This document shows positions 49,601 to 57,065 of a DNA stretch of 64,000 bases, one piece after another. The translations under genes were made by a program, and so were the position numbers. The notes under the pieces were generated by a model. It searched no databases, was not told where the DNA came from, and saw only the letters and a list, made by a program, of their open reading frames with translations. Every line of letters starts with the position of its first letter. Position 1 is the first letter of the stretch. Source of the stretch: Sinonovacula constricta (Eukaryota > Mollusca > Bivalvia > Cardiida > Solecurtidae); assembly GCA_007844125.1 (NCBI GenBank), contig CM017561.1, positions 36,104,862 through 36,168,861 of the forward strand, written 5' to 3'.

Positions 49601-52600
49601 ATTTGGTTCATACTTTACGTCCATGCTAATGTGCTTACAATGCATACATACCAGTTTTTTTTCTCAGCTGGCGATTGTCTTTATGCTGTAGTTGATGAGA
49701 ACATTTATTTAATAAATCACAAGAACTTATTGCTCAAATTTGCCTTGGCGTGATAAAAGTGGATTAATTGTGTGGATTAACTGTGGAGGAAATGTGTGTG
49801 GAATTGGTAATATTTAGTTGTTTGCTGAGCTTTGTGAAGGATATCTATTGACTTGGAATTTATTTAGTGATGCGCCGCGTTTAAGGAGTATATAATGGAC
49901 ATTATAGAAGGAGGTAAGTCCATGACGAGTTCGGGAACGTTCAGTCAGCCTCGCGGACGTCGTGATGGGCCTGGCAGATGTATATTTTTTTAAATCAACC
50001 CGACGGGGGGTTCAAACTCACGACCCAAGGAAAGAAAATAAAATTGCCCCAAGGACGTTAACTTTCTGGCCTTGAACAAATAATAAAACTGCCCCACGAA
50101 GGTTAACTTCCAGGCCTTGAAAAAATAATAAAACTGCCCCCAAGGACGCCAGCTGGCAGGCCTTTAAATTTGGGGACTTACTTTTTTCGCACATACTCTC
50201 TTACACTTTAGCCTTCAGCCTGCCAGCTGTTTCTGACCACCTTAGCTTAGGACTGTCTAAGGTGGTCAGGGTCTTATCTCTATATATGTTTGTGTGTCAC
50301 ATTGAACCCTATGCGGTTGTATGTCAAGTGTCTTTTTCGAAATGTGGCTGTTCCTAAGGTAACGTGAGACTGTAATGTGTCTTGTCATAGTAAGCTTTTA
50401 TAACCGTCAGTCTTCCTTTTGGGACAATTGCATACCACTTTTTAGTATACTTAAACTTACGCTCGTGGGATTTTGCAATCCATAATCACGCGAGATCTCG
50501 CGAGACTTTTCGCGAAGCAAAATGGCAACCCAACTTTTAATGGCGATCTCTTAGGCTTATCTACATTTTGCAATGGGCTTATTCACTGGACGCTAGCTGT
50601 ATGTCTGTTTCTGTGGTAAACAACAAGTTTTCTTTTCACTCTGAACTCTTGTGTGTTACAAACATTTTAAATGGTAATAAAAGTGACTTTACCTGCTGGT
50701 CTTGATCAGCTTGATCTCCTATATGAAACAAAAAAGTCAACATTACAGTAATCAAGCAGTACAATTTATTATTCTCATCGTAAACCTACAGATGAGTCCT
50801 TGTAAATGCTAATCAAGTACTAGAAATCGCATAATGGCAAAAGTTGCTCCAGTTAAATTAAAAAGAATGTTATTATCAAAGCCCATCCACTTGCATACTA
50901 TTCATTTCAATCGATTGATAATGAAAGTTCTTTACAACGATAACATAAACAGGTAATACATGTAATGGTCAAGACATATATTCTAGTTAGAGTTAAATAC
51001 ATCGCAAATCAGTTGGCAACGCAGGTCTCGTAAATTGCGAACAAAGGAGCTGTGTGTACGTTAAAGACAAGCACAGTGTGCAAGAAAAAGGGGAATTTTA
51101 GTCCACTGGTAAAGCTGCAAAAGACAGTATTTTAAATAAATGCTATATAAACATATTTAAATTATTTATGTCTTATTTCTTCATTTATGTTAAGATCAGC
51201 AAGAATCCGACGCATGCATATCGAATACAAATTTCCCCGATATTTTACAACTGTTCCAAAATGTGCAGGTACTTGAATTGACATACTGGTACTTTTTAAC
51301 ATGGCGACGGTTTTACTAATATTTAATATCTGAATCATCAACATTTGCATTAAATTTCTAGGTAGTTTAATATCAAAATAATTATCTCTATTGAATCTTC
51401 GATAAATCTGCGACAAAGAAGACGAACTAGGTAAGCATGCCCAATTATCCAATTGATGTACTTCATTACGCGATACCTGTTGGCGTTGACGAGTCAGGAG
51501 CATTCTGTTCATCATCCGAGACATTTCCCTTCGCAGCAGCACCCTGAAGTAAAATTAACCTTATTGCATCAACATGTTACTGCACCTTATCATTATAATA
51601 ACTGTATTATGCCCATCCTCAAACTAACATCGCTGTAATAATTTGGAACAATACTATTAAGCGTAATATAGATATATAGATTCAAGTCTCAAAGTTAATT
51701 AATGTTTAATGAAATACAATAGATGCGTAAAGGAAATATATTTATAAATTATAAAAAGGTGAGTATTAGACATTAAAATCATGGACAATATGCCTTATAA
51801 TTAAATCACAGTGTTGATAAGTTAAAATGATATAACTTAGTGCTGTACCGTTTCTAGTTCCATCCTGATCGTTTCATATCACTTCTACAAGAGCATACGC
51901 TACTGCGAATCGATGAATCCTCAACAACCGGTGTCACGCCTCAGAATGTATACACGGGACAATGTGTAATAGTGCTGCTACCACTATTAATGCGATTATT
52001 TCTACTACTACTGCTACTACTATTACAACTATAAATACGACTACTACTACTACTACTACTACTACTACACTACTACTGCTACTACTACTACAATGACAAC
52101 TGCTACTACCACTACATCAACAACGACTACACATTTTTCAACCACTACTGCTGTTGCTCCTGCGGCGTCTTCTCCTATTCTCCTACTGTCATGTACTTCG
52201 AACTCCAGGATATTTTAAACAGTCCATCACGGTTCATCAACCAATGAACGTCAAGTGCCAGCGATCAATTTCCTAATAAATATGAATTGTATAAAGTACT
52301 TTAAAACTACAAAGCTGTATTGACTACGGTCTCACTTTGTACAAAATCATCCCCATAGAAACAAGCATTGCATACGATACACAGAAAGTCACGTATGCGG
52401 AACATAAATCTCAGTGAATATAATGACAAACTATTTTATTTTCTGGACTCTGATCGTTTACATTGAATCTTAAAATAGACTGAAATAATGAATCCAACCT
52501 AAAAATCCATACTTTTGCTGTAATTTCATTTTGTAAATTATTGTAACAAAACACAGCCACGAAAGTTTTAAATGGCCCACTAATCATTGCATTGGCCTTG

Positions 52601-53227
52601 GATACGACTTAGAAAGGCGTTTTATTATTGACCGGGATGATGGTCCGGCTTTAAATAAGTTCACCCCTCAATTTGATAACACGCGCGTACATAGCCCCGA
52701 GACACGTTACATGATTTCCTTATGATTAGATAGCAGTAATGCAGCTAATATTTAGATTATTTTGACTTTATCACGTGGGCCACATTGGGAAAATATTCCC
52801 CATTTATCGTGCACGAGAGTGTACTGGCTTGAAACATAAAATGGAATTTCTAATTGTAGAAGTGTAGAGTTGAAGATATTTTAAAGGACAATTTATGGTA
52901 TTGGGTCAGCATTTTACATACAAAATATGCGTCATCATTTGCACTGACACAATGTCATGTCTTGTTTAGTAGCATCCAAATTTATCAATTAATTTATAAG
53001 GTCAAACATAATAAAAAACCATCTTAGAAATATATATTATAACGATGATAGTATGGTCGTTGTGAGGTTGTCAGTAATGTTAGACTAGTGTCTGCCAAAG
53101 ATGTCATTATACTCAAACATACTATTTGTTTAAAATAGTAAGTTTTAGTATCAAAAACATACGTTGCTATTTTTTTCTGTAATCTTGAAACGCAACTCTT
53201 ATTTTGTACCTTCGAATCATGTTCCAT
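21726..53227 (-). CDS. Microexon-rich gene encoding a TRIM-like NHL beta-propeller protein
   Basis: Gene model by eye, transcribed right to left. Exons, with entry-exit phase: 53210-53227 (start-0), 51477-51543 (0-1), 50693-50718 (1-0), 47686-47743 (0-1), 46302-46453 (1-0), 42686-42755 (0-1), 42452-42474 (1-0), 41097-41150 (0-0), 40829-40844 (0-1), 36388-36413 (1-0), 35605-35671 (0-1), 33451-33641 (1-0), 21726-22358 (0-stop). All junctions are phase-compatible and use GT-AG; the sum is 466 codons plus stop. Exons 49295-49309 and 44831-44857 (both 0-0) are optional. The C-terminal ~270 residues form a propeller of the kind found in TRIM2/TRIM71-like proteins, a family strongly expanded in molluscs. 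The N-terminal half is acidic and Ser/Gln/Thr-rich, with one short amphipathic segment. No RING or B-box is seen, so an E3 ligase role is not supported. Support is strongest for the last two exons. Confidence 0.5.
22577..22671. repeat. (TA)n microsatellite, ~47 units
   Basis: Uninterrupted TA repeat in the 11-kb intron. Confidence 0.95.
22672..24838. other. Intron sequence, no exon seen
   Basis: Holds a (CA)n/(CG) run at 23884-23972 that gives a spurious Cys-Val frame. No other feature was recognised. Confidence 0.4.
24840..25658 (+). pseudogene. LINE fragment: end of reverse transcriptase and C-terminal region
   Basis: A frame from about 24958 reads KLDANSKTIVYV, then LEPEAISEVESYNRLGVL, and at 25150-25457 RRVFSSIADTAYGLNPT, RTECLYNLSNREILCIERAY and LLGQLCRLR. 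These are the post-catalytic blocks of an invertebrate LINE (N..KT..V; S.YL/RLGVL; Y.L...EI..IERA; RK..L.GQLCRL). A stop and a frameshift follow near 25460, with weaker continuation to 25658. The 5' part is degraded by stops. The likely rest of the element lies at 28455-28794. Confidence 0.75.
26466..27828 (-). pseudogene. Mutator-like transposase-domain gene, broken, with introns
   Basis: Transcribed leftward inside the 11-kb intron. The first segment (27828 to donor ACAG|GTAAAT at 27360) reads MASFGCDKRGRFTS, NACRLGPVLLTYDSVV, and in another frame GHLYLKCSNIECAQIN and PSSAVNTKLGT. Exon 27055-27143 reads AMIDSLGGPDKVNNFLSTLN. A third exon from 26764 reads VMERRAGSYMESVAAPST and stops at 26651. 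The last segment, 26466-26654, reads KATTAENLAGSGLNPACL. The Cys pairs followed by NTKLGTAMID..GG...VN.FLS.LN resemble the N-terminal half of a widespread invertebrate family carrying the Mutator-like transposase domain (name from memory). A ~20-bp tandem duplication (acagcgtggtcttggggga, then agcgtggtcttgaggga, about 27490-27535) shifts the frame. Confidence 0.55.
28455..28794 (+). pseudogene. LINE C-terminal zinc-knuckle segment
   Basis: Reads FNLTCNQCSVLL, TDHLILDCSQMATHRYKL, and LINIFSNLDNETVVNTLLG, ending EYKKT and TAA. The C..C...H....C arrangement followed by R..L...L is the C-terminal knuckle of LINEs. It continues the element interrupted at about 25658. A 3' UTR with aataaag (about 29127) follows. 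Confidence 0.65.
29137..29182 (+). repeat. 45-bp direct repeat of 24957-25002
   Basis: tatgactg-gaaaacttgatgcg and the following cgaattcaaaaacaattgta recur with two or three mismatches directly after the LINE 3' end. It is either a long target duplication or a second LINE fragment; the first copy reads as LINE protein, which favours the latter. Confidence 0.6.
29840..29932 (+). pseudogene. LINE reverse transcriptase fragment with LADD active site
   Basis: SHEPLSCIKCRLLADDILLM followed by a stop. The S.P....KC.L.ADD sequence is the catalytic core region of invertebrate LINE reverse transcriptases (usually YADD or FADD). It is isolated and truncated on both sides. Confidence 0.6.
29933..33450. 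other. Intron sequence, no exon assigned
   Basis: A GC-rich island at 30400-30590 (gtcgcgggccgggcccct...) is open in several frames but matches nothing I know. A-rich runs occur at 30809-30850. The rest is AT-rich with no recognisable element. Confidence 0.4.
33451..33641 (-). CDS. Penultimate exon: first NHL blade
   Basis: 191 nt, entered after ttcattag (phase 1) and left at AAAG|GTACTT (phase 0). It reads LGQSPATTCTDVSRIPVN, then CFITGMVAISGTQLILAD and TNMCIKLLDQERVAVVGVK. The TG.V.I..TQLI.AD...CIKL.D pattern is the first NHL blade of mollusc TRIM-like proteins, and it joins GLPSAPHDVTC of the terminal exon exactly as in that family (VV...K/LP..PWDVT). The intervening intron is ~11.1 kb and contains the split LINE and the Mutator-like pseudogene. 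Upstream, the frame stays open to 33663. Confidence 0.75.
33770..33845. repeat. (GAT)n run followed by inverted (ATC)n
   Basis: gatgatgatgat at 33780-33821 is followed closely by aatcatcatcaac, so the strand can fold back on itself. A shorter (atc)n lies at 33319-33333. Confidence 0.8.
34200..34830 (+). repeat. Dispersed hairpin-core repeat, subfamily A (single unit)
   Basis: One unit of the ~650-bp family that is tandem at 57.07-58.23 kb (other strand). It starts at gacaaagtcctatgagcattgc and ends at acgaccgccagactgcac. The frame MSIAIYTKLGKGTDQRYF is interrupted by a stop and then continues YRLGTVSRQYG, LTGVFKPVLQSSNLALPD. Confidence 0.8.
35605..35671 (-). CDS. 67-nt linker exon (phase 0-1)
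   Basis: Acceptor gttgttttcattgatag and donor TTAG|GTAAAT are both good. It reads EHSTPKPPHAFPTTTLSD then RTGL, a Pro/Thr-rich linker, and ends with the G that completes Asp with the next exon (33641). It has the same length and phase as 51477-51543. Confidence 0.5.
36190..36262. repeat. (GACA/GATA)n microsatellite
   Basis: gacagacagacagacggacgg passes into gatagatagataaa. Confidence 0.9.
36388..36413 (-). CDS. 26-nt microexon (phase 1-0)
   Basis: cgttacatgtag precedes GCGACGAACATGAG..., and the donor is GAG|GTAAGT. It encodes DEHETVKE, highly acidic. It has the same length and phase as the 50693-50718 microexon. Confidence 0.45.
37209..37483 (+). mobile_element. tRNA-derived SINE, well preserved
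   Basis: The head has clear polymerase III promoter boxes: A (tagctcagatggtagagc) and B (gggttcgaacccc). The body follows directly and matches the degraded copy at 200-450. The head does not fold as a working tRNA: the acceptor and anticodon stems do not pair, and the body replaces the 3' end. It lies in an intron of the NHL gene, opposite strand. Confidence 0.85.
37622..37795 (-). repeat. Dispersed hairpin-core repeat, subfamily B
   Basis: Reverse complement of 18865-19035 (aaggtaaatgtaaatgtgac, ggaacggtcagtcggcaaaa, gtttgtggagcgctcca). It diverges after gcgctcca. Confidence 0.75.
37796..39114. other. Intron sequence, no exon assigned
   Basis: A possible plus-strand exon-like stretch at 38300-38348 (cag before, GTAAGA after) is too isolated to call. 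Confidence 0.3.
39115..39432. repeat. Duplicated block D1, copy 1, with tRNA-like SINE head
   Basis: Matches 43245-43563 at roughly 90% by eye. It contains taagctcagttgatatag (A-box-like) and ggttcgaatct (B-box-like) about 40 bp apart, so it probably derives from a tRNA-headed SINE with a different body from the 37.2-kb one. Confidence 0.7.
39433..40479. other. 1047-bp segment absent from the duplicate copy
   Basis: Present between D1 and D2 here but missing at 43563. TA dinucleotides flank it on both sides. An internal pair of inverted words (cttactacac and gtgtagtaag, 39622 and 39714) suggests a fold-back element, but no terminal inverted repeat was found. Confidence 0.4.
40829..40844 (-). 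CDS. 16-nt microexon (phase 0-1)
   Basis: Lies between tgtgtgtttttaag and ACAG|GTAAGT and encodes NIAST plus one base. Short enough that chance is possible, but the donor is strong and the phases on both sides fit. A diverged copy at 43927-43939 has lost the last six exon bases. Confidence 0.35.
41097..41150 (-). CDS. 54-nt exon, short amphipathic helix (phase 0-0)
   Basis: Acceptor ctcatcaaatacag, donor CTG|GTATGT. It encodes QEENRQFKKHMEELGKNL, charged and helical in character. A partial duplicate with a 20-bp deletion sits in an upstream intron at 49652-49685 and would shift the frame if spliced in. Confidence 0.5.
41580..41677 (-). CDS. Candidate alternative terminal exon
   Basis: After acceptor cccattttgcag, the phase-1 reading is FIVYADSKNEDDLPMYSA then DRMFLEKLIANTV and TAG. 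It can be joined directly to 42686-42755 (phase 1) in place of the 23-nt microexon, giving a protein without the propeller. An ACG|GTGTAG just before the stop could also act as a weak donor in phase 0, which would make it a mutually exclusive internal exon. Confidence 0.35.
41992..42087. repeat. 48-bp tandem duplication
   Basis: ttacaaactgtttcaaaacg... to ...gaataagcc occurs twice in a row with two differences. Confidence 0.9.
42452..42474 (-). CDS. 23-nt microexon (phase 1-0)
   Basis: ctgtttatttag precedes ATCCGATGG..., and the donor is CCCG|GTAAGT. With the preceding G it encodes DPMAENLP. Splice sites are strong on both sides. Confidence 0.5.
42686..42755 (-). CDS. 70-nt exon (phase 0-1)
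   Basis: Acceptor ttggttttcctgacag, donor CCAG|GTAATA. It encodes EIMKKVNSGEESSPKGVS then TNGSP: Ser, Gly, Glu and Pro-rich linker sequence. It contains an in-frame ATG, so it could also serve as a first coding exon of a shorter transcript. Confidence 0.5.
43245..44006. repeat. Duplicated blocks D1 and D2, copy 2
   Basis: D1 (43245-43563) and D2 (43561-44006) are fused here, without the 1047-bp segment found between them at 39433-40479. It includes a second tRNA-like head (about 43282-43345) and a decayed copy of the 16-nt exon. Confidence 0.75.
44831..44857 (-). CDS. Optional 27-nt microexon (phase 0-0)
   Basis: Between gataaacatag and ACAG|GTAAAA, encoding KKMGESITQ. Length and phase fit between 46302-46453 and 42686-42755, but the polypyrimidine tract is weak. 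Confidence 0.22.
44945..45329 (-). pseudogene. LTR-retrotransposon gag N-terminus, broken
   Basis: A start at 45329 reads MAFNLEVCKVAYLRAV and shifts frame by one base. The next frame (45268-45029) reads YDLLDIASHYNVPGIKAS then MRKQAVSNMLIQTLIDDG, followed by a Glu/Lys-rich helix and a stop. Beyond the stop the strand is a GAGA-rich run (44945-45028) of the kind that encodes Arg-Glu repeats in these proteins. The LL.IA..Y.V....SMRK pattern is the usual N-terminus of Gypsy-type gag in fish, corals and molluscs. The truncated copy has no protease or polymerase. Confidence 0.6.
45422..45439 (-). other. Primer-binding site of tRNA-Pro type
   Basis: Minus strand TGGGGGCTCGTCCGGGAT, 18 bases complementary to the 3' end of tRNA-Pro, the primer used by several retroviruses and Gypsy-type elements. 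It lies ~93 bp upstream of the gag start and two bases after a CA that would end the 5' LTR. Confidence 0.7.
45442..45950 (-). mobile_element. Probable 5' LTR, outer boundary unknown
   Basis: On the plus strand it begins TGGGTACTACAC next to the primer-binding site. No second LTR was found, so the outer end given is only a guess. No paired copy exists in the window; the rest of the element is lost. Confidence 0.35.
46302..46453 (-). CDS. 152-nt exon, unknown domain (phase 1-0)
   Basis: Strong acceptor ggggtttttttcag, donor ATTATG|GTGGGT. It encodes HPFLVNSSKDVLVGTPW, then DVHPWKLQNLLASQSRHW and SVVPIFQAWNEQWIM. It is Trp-rich and looks like part of a folded domain that I do not recognise. 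A second donor four bases downstream (GTGG|GTAACA, exon end 46298) changes the exit phase to 1. Confidence 0.5.
47686..47743 (-). CDS. 58-nt exon (phase 0-1)
   Basis: atgtggccag precedes CAGTCATTAG..., donor TTTTG|GTAAGG. It encodes QSLEGEIIETQTSDLPMNF. The acidic character continues that of the upstream microexon DQADQDQQ. Confidence 0.5.
49295..49309 (-). CDS. Possible alternative first exon (MPSST)
   Basis: ATGCCATCTTCAACG followed by a GTGAGT donor in phase 0, which fits 47686-47743. The region upstream on this strand is locally GC-richer (gcctcgcccgcc, about 49329-49340) and carries two short upstream ATGs with immediate stops. An alternative promoter is the simplest reading; use as a 15-nt internal exon is also possible. 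Confidence 0.3.
49478..49733. repeat. Duplicated block D3, copy 2
   Basis: Matches 40930-41195 (tgaatgtttaag, gcgaccgaactcat, ttacgtccatgcta, gcttacaatgcatacatacc). The copied 54-nt exon is reduced to 34 nt (49652-49685), with the splice sites kept. Confidence 0.8.
50041..50165. repeat. 45-bp tandem repeat, three copies
   Basis: Units with tgcccca-aggacgttaactt and ccaggccttgaa start near 50044, 50089 and 50134. A B-box-like word (gtttgaaccccc, minus strand) lies just left, near 50008-50020, so the unit may belong to a SINE. Confidence 0.75.
50693..50718 (-). CDS. 26-nt microexon (phase 1-0)
   Basis: gtttcatatag precedes GAGATCAAGC..., donor GCAG|GTAAAG. With the preceding G it encodes GDQADQDQQ. 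Confidence 0.45.
51477..51543 (-). CDS. 67-nt exon (phase 0-1)
   Basis: Acceptor taattttacttcag, donor ACAG|GTATCG. It encodes GAAAKGNVSDDEQNAPDS then STPT: acidic, Ser/Thr-rich. The longer open frame across 51162-51542 is in another phase and runs into intron. Confidence 0.5.
51990..52135. repeat. (CTA)n trinucleotide array
   Basis: Imperfect ctactactactg units. Confidence 0.9.
53210..53227 (-). CDS. Candidate first coding exon (MEHDSK)
   Basis: ATG at 53227 in a favourable context (agaaaATGG), six codons, then a GTACAA donor in phase 0, which fits the next exon at 51543. Chosen as the start because I found no better phase-0 donor to the right. A non-coding first exon further upstream cannot be excluded. 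Confidence 0.35.
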
Positions 53228-56200
53228 TTTCTTCTGGTCACTAAGTTAATACAAACTCAGCGGCTCATTGAAATGCCATTTGAAAAAAAAAGTAAATAAA
53301 AACGATAAAAAAGCTTTAAGTAAATCTATACGTTAAATCGGCAATTTAACAATGATAAGCATGGTTACTGGGGTTTGGAAAGGTAAGTCGAAAAAAGAAC
53401 GACTGGGATTCTTTGACTCTTTTGCGATGCCATATACTGATAGCTTATCAAGTAACACGAGAAACAAGCAGCGGTTTTACTAGCAACAAGGTGCTAGCTG
53501 TGTATTAAGGTCTTAAGGATAGTTAGTTTATATCGTACAAGTCTCACGAATAAGAGGCACAATCAACACATAATCTTGGCTTGTATGTGATTTATTAAAA
53601 CAAATGCACCCACTAAGTTCATTATTTCACGAGTTAATGAATATTACTGCATGGTGTTAAGAGTTAATTCTAAACAAGTGATTTTACCACTAGCCATGTG
53701 TTCAAATTTAGGTGGAATTAAACATCGTCGTATTGTTGCTGCCGGGGAAAACAGACATTGACTTAAAACATAGATTATATATTAGAATAGGTTAGTGAAT
53801 TGTAATTGCAACTGGAACATTAATTATATACCCGATAACTAAAACAAGACGTGCACGTTGAATTATTGCATACAAACTTGCACAAACATAAAACCTCTCC
53901 TTTATGGTTTACACTTGCAATCCAGTGATTAATCTGCACATAAAGAGCGTCAATAAATACTTGATATCGTATATGATACCGGTAGCCTTAAATGAGACAT
54001 GATTAAATTGTTTATAGTTTTAATAACTAGTTTAGTGTTTTAAGTGTTTTTATTTTTAAAAAGCTTTTTATCCGTTAAATAGTTGACGCAAACAGATTAT
54101 TTGAAATTAAATAAGCACATACGGTGATAATGCAAAATACAGTTAAGCTAAAATAACGTATATATCCCCATTCTGCTATAAGGTATAAGTAGATCTTGAC
54201 AAGCTTTACCCATGTGCACATTTGCACATTTGTTTGAATCACGAGAACACGTATAAACGTTAAATTGACTACTAAGGCAGTTATGATTTGCGTTATTTAT
54301 AAAGGAAACAAACTCGAAGTCAGAATTTTGTTTTATTCTATAGCTCACATATGCATATTTTGCTTCTGTATGTGTAATTTTAAACATAAAGAACTCTTCT
54401 CAAGGTCATACCAGCTGTAGAGTACCGAACAGAGGAGCGGCAATGGCTGACCATCGGCAAGCCGGTGGATCTAACCAGACTGATGTATCGCGTAATCATA
54501 AGCATATTGTTCTTATACATCGCACATTTAACCGCAGATGTGTTGCTTCGATACAACAAAACAAAGAAACGAAACAAACACAGAATAACAAAGTAGATGA
54601 GAGATGTAGGTTTGACATTGGCAATCCTATCTACATGTAAAGATTTACAAATGACTCGTTGATGATCTAGATTATCTTAAACAATCATTTGTATTGTGCA
54701 AGAACATCAACATTATAATTCCTTCATAATAACACATTGAAAGTAGTGGTAAATTGTAATTTTGCACAAGCTGTAAATAAAACGAATTTTCATTCCGAAA
54801 TAAAAACAAGCTATGTACTAAGTTAAATATGTGACTATGTTTTATTTTTAATAAATAGTCTTATGTAAAATTATACCAATTAATGAACTTGGAAGAAGCA
54901 GAGGCGCCTTTATGTCAACACGAAAACTTTCGAACAATATGCTGTGTTTGTACCTGAACAAACCTTACATATAATGGATAAAAATGATAAAAAAATTAGT
55001 ACCTGATTTTCCCCTTTCATAATTTACGTTGTCTCCTTATGTGTTGATTTGAACGTGCGTCCCCTCTCTTTACGATACCTCAGTATTTTTACTTGTGTGT
55101 TTTTACTGCCAACACTGATAAAGATACTGATAAAACACTTTAGGTGTTCTTATTTAAGTCGGTTAGATGAAATCAGCCATATTTGATTAGTTTGGATGGT
55201 TGATATCTACTTCCGTAGCGCTATTGTTTTAAAGGAAAATCCAACATGTAAAGTTTTAAATGCATACACATTTTAAAGTGTCAATGTAGATTTTAAACTA
55301 TGCGCTCTGCAAAATGTAACTGTTTTGTCCTAAAGTAGATATGGTTTGCTAGCCAAATTATATACAATGCAGAGACCTCTAAGGCGTTGGCTGACAAGTT
55401 GTAAAATAAATCAAGGAAGTTCGAACTTTAGTATGTACTAGTTTCGTATTATTTAACCGACCACACTGTGTTATCTTTAATGGTGACAAATCATTCATTT
55501 AAGTATGTAAACTACATCAATCATACATAACAAACATGTAGAATAGTGTCAAAACCACACATGTGCTTGAACTATGGTTGGTAATTAACATGCAAATGAA
55601 ACTCTACTGGTCGTGCTAGCAAGACAATATATGCAGACTTCGGTAACATAATGTGTAGTTTGAAACAAAATTAAAGTGTTTTGTCTTAATTTCTCTGTCA
55701 GTAGACACTTCATTTAACTAATAATGAAACAGGCACAACCTTATACGTGAATTTAAAGACTAAAATAAAGCAAAGCTTATCTAATATAACGTTACACTTT
55801 AACGCAAGATTATTAAACATGATTTTAATTCCTTGATATAAGATAATACATGCAATTGTAGCCTCATTTAGTGCAATACTTAAAGTTGCAGTCCTGACCA
55901 GGACAGTAACTTACTATGTATAAACAAAAAAAGCTTATAACGAATAATACATATGAAAGGAAGTTAAGTATAAAGTCATTCGATTATGTGTGTGTGTAAC
56001 TTTTCCACATGCAGACGATATTAAATCGTATTTTCAGAGACAAAATAGCTATACTTTTACCTCGCACGCCGTCATTCGTTAAAAATCGTTGATCCTAATT
56101 TGCATAACTTATGGATAAATGCTGTATGTTAATATAAACAACTGTAAATGTAGTTTTGACCCTAGCTCCTATTTTGTACCTGTCATAGAACATTTCATGC

Positions 56201-57065
56201 GGAACAATATAATGCCAAATAAAATTCGATACTCGTAACATACACAGACACACACCGTTTTGTTCATGTAATACGAGTACACGTGTCGTTCAAATGGGTT
56301 AGACCAAGAGATATCCTGCTGTATTTAGTGGATTACTTGGAAGGCATTCTCCCCTACAAAACTTTTGATAAATTTTTGATACATAGAACCCTTGCATTTT
56401 AGAGGCTGCTAAAACGTTTTCAATTAGTAAATGCTTTTATATTCTGCTCGTCAAAGGTAATCTATGATCATATTAGTTCATAGGATAAGTGTAGTTTAGA
56501 GTTTAGAGCTATAGTTAGAGGCCCTGCTCCCACAGGAAGAGTATTGACATCTAGAAGGCAAAAAGTGCCACTTCCGGCAATTCAGATGATTAATAGACCA
56601 GCGTTTTTACACAAATAGCTTAATTTCAGTTTTATTTTATGCATAAATACGTGCATACAAGTCTTATCTATAGATGGTATTTTATATTTATCCATTGGAA
56701 ACTGCATAAGCTAAATCCTGTCTATAAACATTTTTTGCTGTAGTTTACATTCAATTCTAGCTATTTCAGTCGCTTCTATCAAGTCTGCCGATTGCCGTTG
56801 TAGAGTTTAAAAATAAGCCAGGTTCATCTAGGTGCAGAAAAAAGTCAGCCTGGCTAAAAAGACATGTTATCAAATTGCACTGAAAATATGTCATTAGTAG
56901 TAACCAGCATCATGTTTATAAAAAGTATTTCCTAAAGATAGTGTGTTCTTGTAGTAGACATTATTTCTTTTTATATCTCTCATGAAAAAAGAACATTAAA
57001 TTAGAAAACATTTAATGAATAGGTTACATAACATTTTAAGGACATTTTAAGGAGTTGTATTGCAT
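53228..57065. other. No gene seen
   Basis: Upstream flank of the NHL gene model. The plus frame at 54443 (MADHRQAGGSNQTD) has a fair start context and a possible GTATCG donor but no partner exon. A palindromic ccaggttcatc/gcctggct pair occurs near 56819-56856. Otherwise AT-rich. Confidence 0.35.

Noticed and set aside
51162..51476. Extension of the 67-nt exon into a 126-codon gene
   Set aside because: The long frame is out of phase with the coding frame of the exon, and a GT donor at 51476 ends the exon.
54443..54484. First exon of a plus-strand gene (MADHRQAGGSNQTD)
   Set aside because: Start context is fair and gtatcgcgtaat after it repeats the donor context at 51476 (other strand), but no following exon could be found; the shared 12-mer may be chance.
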